A DNA stretch of 9,964 nucleotides from an uncultured Treponema sp. Its GTDB lineage: Bacteria > Spirochaetota > Spirochaetia > Treponematales > Treponemataceae. Under the pieces are notes generated by a model. That model was not told where the DNA came from. It searched no databases and was given only the letters and a program-made list of their open reading frames with translations. Made by a program: the position numbers and the translations under genes. Below are positions 4,778-9,964 of this stretch, in pieces. The DNA is taken from contig CAMJAJ010000023.1 of assembly GCA_946403565.1 (NCBI GenBank), positions 1 to 9,964 of the forward strand. Reading direction: 5' to 3'. Within the stretch, counting starts at the first letter, position 1; every line of letters begins with the position of its first letter.

Positions 4778-7213
4778 TTATTCCACCGGGGTCTCGTGCA
4801 TCCAGCCACGGATTCCCTGGCCCACGAAGCGCTTCAGTATGTGGATGAGCACGTTGGGCTGCAGGGGCTTGGTGATGATGTCGTTCATGCCGCATTCCTT
4901 GGCCTTGTCGGCCGCATCCTTGAATGCGTTGGCGGTCAGGGCGATGATCGGAATGGTCTCGTAGCCGTCCCCGCCCAGCTTGCGTATCGCGCTTGTCGCC
5001 TCATAGCCGTTCATGACCGGCATCTGTATGTCCATAAGCACGGCAATGTAAGCATCCGCGCCTGACTGCTGCATCTTCTGCACCGCCAGCTCGCCATTCT
5101 CCGCCTCGTCGGCCTCAAGGCCCAGCGAATTGAGTATGCGGATGGCAATCTCGCGGTTTATCTCGTTGTCGTCCACGAGCAGGACGGTCCCGGAGAGCTT
5201 CTTTTCCGCGTCGTCCGCAACTCCGGCAGGCTGAGACTGCCCCTCCTCCTTCTCAGAGGCAGAGTCTATGACGGGGACCTCTATGGAACACTTTATCTGC
5301 GTTCCCTCGCCAAGCTTGGTCTTTACGTCTATGGTCCCTTCCATCAGGTTGATGATGTTCTTGACGATGTACAGGCCCAGTCCGGCCCCGGCCGCGTTCT
5401 TGGCCCGGTAGGGGTTGTCGACCTCCTGCGAGAAGGGGCGGAACATGGTCTTGGCGAACTCCTCGCTCATGCCGATTCCCGTGTCCGTCACGCTGATATC
5501 GAGCTTCGCCTTGTTGCCGTCCAGCAGGCTGACGGCCAGGATGAAGGTTATCTTGCCGCCCCGGCGCGTAAAGTTGACCGCGTTGTTCAGCAGGTTCAAG
5601 GCCACCTGGCGGAAACGGATCTTGTCGCAGAGCACCGCCACCGCCGGCCCGTTGTGCACGATGGTGAAGCTGATGTCCTTCTGCTCGCAGACCGTCTCGA
5701 ACACGCTCTCTATCTCGTTTATGAAGTCATTGATGTAGTAGGGCTCGGCCTGGAGCTTGACCCGCTCGTTCTCAAAGTTGGACACGTCCAGGACGTCGTT
5801 TATCAGGCTCATCAGGAAGGTGTTGGCGGACTTTATCTTCTTGAGGTCCTCGGTCAGCTTCGCCTTGTCGTCTATGTCGTTCAGGGCAAAATCCGACATG
5901 TTGCTGATTATGCCCATCGGGGTGCGGATGTCGTGGCTGATGCGGGCAATGAAGTCCAGGCGGGCGATGTTCGCCTTCTCCACCTCCAGCAGGGCGTCCT
6001 CCATCACCTGGATGCGCTTGCGGTCCTGGGCATAGCTGTCGGTTATGTCCGAGATTATCATCATGATCTGCCCGAACTTGCGGTTCAGATACAGGAACTG
6101 GGCCTGCAGGCGGCGCTGGGCGCCGTTCACCATGGCCGAATACGGTATCTTGTAGTCCTCCGATTCCTCAAGGGCGGCCACGATGCGGTCCAGGCTCACG
6201 CACTTCTCGTAGAACTCGCGGTCCTCCTTTACGACGACCTCTTTCGCCCTGGTCTTGACCACCTCGGCATACAGCAGGCTCCTTCCGACGGGCATCTTTT
6301 CATCCGAGTCGGAGTTGCTCAGGAGTATGAGCTTCTTCGTCTTGGTGCTGATTATGCCGACATAGCTCATCGCCGCCGTCACCAGCCGGTCCAGTATCAG
6401 ATGCATGTTCATCGTACTGGTTATGTCTTCCGCCCAGGTGACCGCCTCCACGTGCCCCGTCTCGGGGTTCTGGCTCATCGAAAGGTTGGAATGAATCCAC
6501 TTGTAGTCGCCCTCGAAGCCAAGCACGGGGTAGTCTATGGAGAACTGCTTCTGGCCATCCTTGAACCGTTCCAGCAGGTTTTGAATGTTGAAGCGGTTGA
6601 AAAAGTCCTTCTTTATGCCGTCATCCATGATGTCGCCGGCAACCTTCTCCAGGAACTCGCTCGCCTTGACGGACTTCTGCCGCTCCTCCACGCTGGGGAA
6701 TATGCTCCTGACGCTGATGAAGCTGTCGCTGGTCAAATCCAGCCGGGCGGAAGAAAGCGCGCTGTGCATCTTGGACTCGAACATGCTGTTCATGTCGTCA
6801 AAGCGGTTCCGCTCGTTTATTATCTCGGTGATGTCCTGTGAAATCCCTATGGCGCAGTTGGTCTTGCCCGTGGTGTCCTTTTCCGCAATCATGATCACGT
6901 GCTCGTAGCGGCCCTTCATGGGGCCGTCGCGCCTGAAGCGGACCGTACACTCGGCCTTGTCAGCACCGGAGTCTATGGCCTCGAACATGGCCCGGTAGCT
7001 GACGACGCTGCTGTCCTCGAAGTAGGACTCGACCGACCTGGGCACACCCGCGATGACAGGGGGAAAGTAGAAGTCTTTGTAATACAAGGAAGTATAACCG
7101 CTATCGGTGAAGGTTACGGTCTTTTCCTTTATGTTGTACTCCCAGACGGCAAGGCGGAAGCCTTCGACAGCAGTCTGGTAAATGAGCCTATGCTTCTTAT
7201 CCGCTAAAGGCAT
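4778..7213 (-). CDS. Soluble PAS-type hybrid sensor histidine kinase with C-terminal receiver
   Basis: An 811-residue hybrid kinase. The sensory half holds three regions that end in PAC-like motifs: about 15-136 (GISQDITEIINERN at 123-136), about 185-269 (WAEDITSTMN), and about 275-400, more divergent (IISDITDSYAQDRKR). The HisKA domain follows, with phosphoacceptor H427 in ISHDIRTP (425-432). The ATPase domain has the N box (N544 in LLNNAVNFT), DTGIGM (577-582), FRPFSQ (591-596) and GAGLGL (609-614). A linker leads to the receiver (about 675-795), with D681/D682, phosphoacceptor D728 in LMDIQMPVMNGYEA, T760 and K782. All catalytic residues are intact. There is no signal peptide or membrane segment, so it should sense a cytoplasmic cue. 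No partner regulator or Hpt protein is encoded nearby. The ATG at 7213 has AAGGAG (7230-7225) 11 nt upstream, slightly longer than ideal. The ligand and output are unknown. Confidence 0.93.
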   Translation of the reverse strand: MPLADKKHRLIYQTAVEGFRLAVWEYNIKEKTVTFTDSGYTSLYYKDFYFPPVIAGVPRSVESYFEDSSVVSYRAMFEAIDSGADKAECTVRFRRDGPMKGRYEHVIMIAEKDTTGKTNCAIGISQDITEIINERNRFDDMNSMFESKMHSALSSARLDLTSDSFISVRSIFPSVEERQKSVKASEFLEKVAGDIMDDGIKKDFFNRFNIQNLLERFKDGQKQFSIDYPVLGFEGDYKWIHSNLSMSQNPETGHVEAVTWAEDITSTMNMHLILDRLVTAAMSYVGIISTKTKKLILLSNSDSDEKMPVGRSLLYAEVVKTRAKEVVVKEDREFYEKCVSLDRIVAALEESEDYKIPYSAMVNGAQRRLQAQFLYLNRKFGQIMMIISDITDSYAQDRKRIQVMEDALLEVEKANIARLDFIARISHDIRTPMGIISNMSDFALNDIDDKAKLTEDLKKIKSANTFLMSLINDVLDVSNFENERVKLQAEPYYINDFINEIESVFETVCEQKDISFTIVHNGPAVAVLCDKIRFRQVALNLLNNAVNFTRRGGKITFILAVSLLDGNKAKLDISVTDTGIGMSEEFAKTMFRPFSQEVDNPYRAKNAAGAGLGLYIVKNIINLMEGTIDVKTKLGEGTQIKCSIEVPVIDSASEKEEGQSQPAGVADDAEKKLSGTVLLVDDNEINREIAIRILNSLGLEADEAENGELAVQKMQQSGADAYIAVLMDIQMPVMNGYEATSAIRKLGGDGYETIPIIALTANAFKDAADKAKECGMNDIITKPLQPNVLIHILKRFVGQGIRGWMHETPVE

Positions 7214-7224
7214 AGTAGGACACG

Positions 7225-7230
7225 CTCCTT
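7225..7230 (-). promoter_or_regulatory. Ribosome binding site of the hybrid kinase
   Basis: The minus strand reads AAGGAG at 7230-7225, with 11 nt before the ATG at 7213-7211. No other in-frame start codon lies closer, so this supports the annotated start. Confidence 0.6.
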
Positions 7231-7250
7231 GTCAACTTGTAAAAATGACA

Positions 7251-7270
7251 CCGTGCCAATTATAGCACGG
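7251..7270. promoter_or_regulatory. Palindromic operator-like site over the kinase -10 box
   Basis: CCGTGC (7251-7256) and GCACGG (7265-7270) form a perfect 6-bp inverted repeat separated by 8 bp. The spacer contains the kinase promoter's -10 box. A 20-bp dyad centred on a -10 element is the usual position for a repressor that blocks polymerase. It could instead be a chance repeat, or a hairpin at the very start of the mRNA. Confidence 0.45.
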
Positions 7271-7287
7271 ACACCGGCAAAGCACAA
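7259..7287 (-). promoter_or_regulatory. Promoter of the hybrid kinase gene
   Basis: On the minus strand a perfect TATAAT -10 (7264-7259) lies 17 bp after TTGTGC (7287-7282), a weak -35 matching consensus at three positions. Transcription would begin near 7252, giving a leader of about 39 nt that contains the AAGGAG site. A weak -35 together with a palindrome over the -10 suggests a regulated promoter. Confidence 0.55.
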
Positions 7288-7334
7288 GCAGAAAAATTCC
7301 TGCCCGCACCTGCTGTCCACGCCTGCAAAGATTA

Positions 7335-7367
7335 GACCTGTTCAGAAACCCAGTTCCCGAACAGGTC
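7335..7367. repeat. Perfect 9-bp inverted repeat between divergent promoters
   Basis: GACCTGTTC (7335-7343) and GAACAGGTC (7359-7367) form a perfect stem around a 15-nt loop. It lies upstream of both outward promoters, 40 bp before the pfkA -35 and 47 bp beyond the kinase -35. It is not followed by a T-tract and no gene reads into it from either side, so a terminator role is unlikely. It may be a regulator site or a dispersed repeat. Confidence 0.55.
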
Positions 7368-7407
7368 CATTCCTTAGAATTCCAGTCCAGACCGCACGCC
7401 CAGACAA

Positions 7408-7436
7408 TTGACAAAAACGGAATCTCTTTGTATTAT
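7408..7436 (+). promoter_or_regulatory. Near-consensus promoter of pfkA
   Basis: A perfect TTGACA (7408-7413) is separated by exactly 17 bp from TATTAT (7431-7436), which has one mismatch to consensus. Transcription should start near 7443, leaving an AT-rich leader of about 79 nt before the ATG at 7522. I see no recognisable riboswitch or attenuator in this leader. The strength of the promoter fits a highly expressed glycolytic gene. Confidence 0.8.
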
Positions 7437-7509
7437 CGGGATATACGTGCAACGCGTTTAATTAATTCACTATTTCATTGCATAGTTTAAAAATAGAGAG
7501 ACAGTGTGC

Positions 7510-7513
7510 GGAG
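7510..7513 (+). promoter_or_regulatory. Ribosome binding site deciding the pfkA start
   Basis: GGAG at 7510-7513 is 8 nt before the ATG at 7522. An in-frame GTG at 7504 would add six residues but overlaps this site and has no Shine-Dalgarno of its own, so the ATG is preferred. The protein then begins MANVKTIGVLTSGGDAPG, as family members do. Confidence 0.75.
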
Positions 7514-7521
7514 AAAACAGT

Positions 7522-8511
7522 ATGGCAAACGTTAAGACAATCGGAGTCCTTACGAGCGGGGGCGATGCCCCGGGCATGAATGCGGCAATCAGGGCCGTAG
7601 TCAGGACGGCAATAGCGAGGGGCCTCAAGGTCAAGGGGATAAAGAAGGGCTACCAAGGCCTCCTGAACGAGGAAATCCTGGACATGGACACCAAATCCGT
7701 CTCCCACATCCTGGAGCGCGGCGGAACCATCCTCGGAACGGCCCGCTGCGAGGAATTCATGGCTGACGAGGGCAAGAAGAAGGGGGCGGACATCTGCCGG
7801 AAGCACGGCATAGACGCCCTGGTCGTCATCGGTGGCGACGGCTCCTACAAGGGGGCGCTGGGCCTGTCCCGCCATGGAATCAACATCGTGGGAATCCCGG
7901 CCACCATAGACCTGGACATAGCCTGCACCGAGTACACCATCGGATTCGACACCGCGGTGAACACCGCCATGGAGGCCATCGACAAGGTGAAGGACACCTC
8001 CTCCTCCCATGAGCGGTGCAGCATCATCGAGGTCATGGGCCGCCACGCCGGCTATATCGCGCTCTGGTGCGGAATGACCAACGGTGCGGAGGACATCCTG
8101 CTGCCCGAGAAGAACTCCGAGTTCAACGAGGAGAAGATCGTCAAGAGCATCATCGAGAACCGCAAGAAGGGCAAGGTGCACCACATAATCATCAACGCGG
8201 AAGGCACCGACAGCGACTCCGAGGAGTTGGCCAAGAAGATCGAGGCCGCCACGAAGATCGAGACCCGCTCCACCGTGCTCGGCTACATCCAGCGCGGCGG
8301 CAGCCCCAGCGCGAAGGACCGCTACTACGCCTCCATCATGGGGGCATACGCGGTGGACCTGCTCAAGGACGGCAAGGAGAACAGGATCGTCTGCTTCCAG
8401 AACGGCGCCTTCATGGACATGGACGTGGAGCAGGCCCTCAGCATGCCCAAGAAGAACATTGACGACTACCAGTTCGAAATAGCCCAGCTGCTTTCCTCCG
8501 AACCGGTATAA
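7522..8511 (+). CDS. pfkA: ATP-dependent 6-phosphofructokinase
   Basis: A 329-residue phosphofructokinase of the bacterial PfkA type and length, catalysing phosphorylation of fructose 6-phosphate to fructose 1,6-bisphosphate in glycolysis. ATP-binding LTSGGDAPGMNAAIR is at 10-24 and GGDGSYKGA at 104-112. The glycine after GGD (G107, not aspartate) and the absence of lysine at position 127 argue for ATP rather than pyrophosphate as donor. The catalytic segment reads PATIDLD (126-132), with base D130; E. coli has PGTIDND, so two positions differ. The sugar-phosphate site has MGRHAG (172-177), E227 in NAEG, and LGYIQRGG (253-260), where E. coli has LGHIQRGG. The order of other motifs (GFDTAVNTAMEAID, DTSSSHER) is canonical. 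The gene has its own strong promoter and is followed after 24 bp by trkH, so the two are probably co-transcribed. Confidence 0.95.
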   Translation: MANVKTIGVLTSGGDAPGMNAAIRAVVRTAIARGLKVKGIKKGYQGLLNEEILDMDTKSVSHILERGGTILGTARCEEFMADEGKKKGADICRKHGIDALVVIGGDGSYKGALGLSRHGINIVGIPATIDLDIACTEYTIGFDTAVNTAMEAIDKVKDTSSSHERCSIIEVMGRHAGYIALWCGMTNGAEDILLPEKNSEFNEEKIVKSIIENRKKGKVHHIIINAEGTDSDSEELAKKIEAATKIETRSTVLGYIQRGGSPSAKDRYYASIMGAYAVDLLKDGKENRIVCFQNGAFMDMDVEQALSMPKKNIDDYQFEIAQLLSSEPV

Positions 8512-8535
8512 CCTCCCCAGACCGGCAGGACCGCG

Positions 8536-9964
8536 ATGTTAGTCACCGTATTCAAGGTAATCTCCGTCGTCATCGGGATAGTGGGGCTCACCTTCGCCAT
8601 CCCCATCGCGGCGGCGGCCTCATGCGCGGAATGGGAGGTGATTCCCTCCTTCGCCATCCCCATGGCCCTGAGCGTGATACTGGCGGCGGCGGTCCTGTTC
8701 CTGACCCACAAGAAGGGACGTCCGCTCAGCATACGGGCCTCGTTCACCGTAGTCCTGCTCGCCTGGATCAGCTCCAGCATCATGGGGGCCATCCCCCTCT
8801 ACCTGTCCGGCGCGCTCCCGAGCGTGGTGGGGGCGGTATTCGAAAGCGTCTCCGGCTTCACGACAACCGGAGCGACGAACGTCGCGGACATAGAGGCCCT
8901 CCCCCGCAGCGTGAACCTGTGGCGCTGCCAGACCCACTGGCTCGGCGGTATGGGAATCGTCGCGCTGACGGTCGCCCTCATGCCCATCCTCGGCGTTGGA
9001 GGCTTCCAGCTCATAAAGGCGGAGACGACCGGGCCGGACAAGGGCAAGTTCACCCCGAAGATCACGACGACGGCCAAGGTGCTCTGGTTCATCTACTTCG
9101 GCATGACGGTGCTGCACGTCCTGCTGCTCTTCCTGGCGGGCATGGACCTGCTGGACGCCCTGGCGCACGCCTTCTCCTCCATGGGGACGGGGGGCTTTTC
9201 CACCAGGGCGGCAAGCGTCGCGGCCTATGACTCCCCGGTGATAGACTTCATCTGCGGCCTGTTCATGTTCCTCTCCGGCATAAACTTCACCCTCTACTAC
9301 TACCTGTTCACGGGCAGGTTCTCGGACATACGGAAGGACTCGGAGCTGAAGGGCTACCTGTGCATCGTCTTCACGGCCGGCCTGCTGGTGACGCTCATCG
9401 AGATGGGGGGATTCGGCTCGTTCTGGACCTCCTTCCGCTACGCCTTCTTCCAGGTCATATCCATCCTCACCACGACGGGCTACGGAACCTGGGACTACAC
9501 CCTCTGGAAACCGGCCAGCCAGATGGTCATACTGGTGCTGTTCTTCATCGGCGGCTGCGCAGGATCGACGGGAGGCGGCTTCAAGGTCATACGCTGGTCG
9601 GTGCTCGCAAAGCAGCTGCACAATGAGATCCAGCGCATGCTCCATCCGCACGGCATCTTCACCATCCGGATAAACGACATGCCCGGCAGGAAGGACATCG
9701 TGTACAACGTGGCCGCCTTCTTCTTCCTCTACATCGTCCTGCTGCTGCTGACGGCGTTCGCCACCTGCCTTGCAGGGATGGACATCTTCACCTCGCTGAC
9801 CGGGGCACTGAGCATGCTCGGCAACGTCGGACCGGCGTTCAACCTGCTGGGACCGGCCTACAGCTGCGCATCCCTTCCGGACTCCGTGAAATGGGTCTAC
9901 TGCATCGCCATGCTCGCAGGCCGCCTGGAGTTCTACACGGTCGTCATCTACTTCTTCCCCGTCT
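8536..9964 (+). CDS. trkH: TrkH/KtrB family potassium uptake protein (3' end cut by window)
   Basis: The frame is open from the ATG at 8536 to the right edge (476 residues visible), so almost all of a typical ~480-residue TrkH is present; the stop lies outside. The four pore loops are visible with their filter glycines: SGFTTTGAT (106-114), SSMGTGGFST (214-223), SILTTTGYGTWD (309-320) and LSMLGNVGPAF (425-435). Also typical are HWLGGMGIV (134-142), GGCAGSTGGGFKVIR (339-353) and MLAGRLEFYTVV (459-470). TrkH is the membrane pore of a potassium uptake system and normally works with a cytoplasmic nucleotide-binding TrkA/KtrA subunit, expected just beyond the right edge. The start is supported by AGGA (8527-8530) 5 nt upstream. 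Only 24 bp separate it from pfkA, with no terminator or promoter, so it should be read through from the pfkA promoter. Confidence 0.92.
   Translation, partial: MLVTVFKVISVVIGIVGLTFAIPIAAAASCAEWEVIPSFAIPMALSVILAAAVLFLTHKKGRPLSIRASFTVVLLAWISSSIMGAIPLYLSGALPSVVGAVFESVSGFTTTGATNVADIEALPRSVNLWRCQTHWLGGMGIVALTVALMPILGVGGFQLIKAETTGPDKGKFTPKITTTAKVLWFIYFGMTVLHVLLLFLAGMDLLDALAHAFSSMGTGGFSTRAASVAAYDSPVIDFICGLFMFLSGINFTLYYYLFTGRFSDIRKDSELKGYLCIVFTAGLLVTLIEMGGFGSFWTSFRYAFFQVISILTTTGYGTWDYTLWKPASQMVILVLFFIGGCAGSTGGGFKVIRWSVLAKQLHNEIQRMLHPHGIFTIRINDMPGRKDIVYNVAAFFFLYIVLLLLTAFATCLAGMDIFTSLTGALSMLGNVGPAFNLLGPAYSCASLPDSVKWVYCIAMLAGRLEFYTVVIYFFPV

Noticed and set aside
5654..6841. A 395-codon plus-strand open frame opposite the hybrid kinase.
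   Set aside because: Composition (Leu/Val/His/Gly-rich, no domain pattern) is that of an antisense shadow; the kinase is certain on the minus strand.
7243..7262. TTGGCACG on the minus strand just downstream of the kinase -10 matches a sigma-54 -24 element.
   Set aside because: The position expected for the -12 element reads CATTT, without the essential GC. The match also arises from the arm of the dyad. No sigma-54 promoter is supported.
7443..7521. The pfkA leader considered as a riboswitch or attenuator.
   Set aside because: It is AT-rich and only a weak CTATTT/AAATAG pairing is seen; no known conserved core or terminator is present.
8620..9651. A 343-codon minus-strand open frame opposite trkH.
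   Set aside because: Antisense shadow of the trkH reading frame, rich in Arg/Asp/Glu/His as expected for that offset; trkH has all four pore loops.

Overview
The window is a GC-rich bacterial chromosomal segment, densely coding, with seven recognisable protein genes and short control regions between them. Both ends are cut: the last gene runs off the right edge, and the first 80 bases are the tail of an upstream unit. Gene content (sigma-54, two-PAS-or-more hybrid kinase, ATP-type phosphofructokinase, TrkH, YggT) and the style of AT-rich hairpin at the left edge suggest a spirochaete, perhaps a GC-rich Treponema relative. This is inference from protein style only; no rRNA or other taxonomic marker is present.

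Layout. (1) 1-80: a strong hairpin followed by a ribosome binding site. (2) 82-678 (+): a two-repeat YggT membrane protein. (3) 698-3573 (-): a transcription unit reading leftward, a MATE efflux transporter followed 8 bp later by rpoN (sigma-54); rpoN converges on yggT with 19 bp between the stop codons. (4) 3574-3773: a 200-bp divergent control region holding an array of degenerate ~25-bp GC-rich repeats that fits almost exactly between two outward-facing promoters. (5) 3774-4631 (+): a hemolysin III/PAQR-family membrane protein with a charged N-terminal extension, ended by a Rho-independent terminator. (6) 4778-7213 (-): a soluble hybrid sensor kinase with PAS-like regions, a full kinase core and a C-terminal receiver. 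(7) 7214-7521: a divergent control region with a promoter for the kinase embedded in a palindrome, a separate 9-bp-stem inverted repeat, and a near-consensus sigma-70-type promoter for pfkA. (8) 7522-end (+): pfkA and, 24 bp later, trkH, probably one operon.

The genes do not form one obvious pathway. They are mostly housekeeping and membrane functions: glycolytic phosphofructokinase with a potassium uptake pore, a drug/cation efflux pump with the alternative sigma factor, and a stand-alone signalling kinase. The most interesting part is the control DNA. At 3574-3773 both divergent promoters are placed so that transcription should start on, or within a few bases of, the ATG, and neither gene has a usable Shine-Dalgarno sequence, so both the MATE and hemolysin III mRNAs look leaderless. 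The array of repeats between the two -35 boxes has no coding explanation. I saw no CRISPR, insertion sequence, tRNA, rRNA, phage gene or defence system, and no convincing wholly new multi-gene system.
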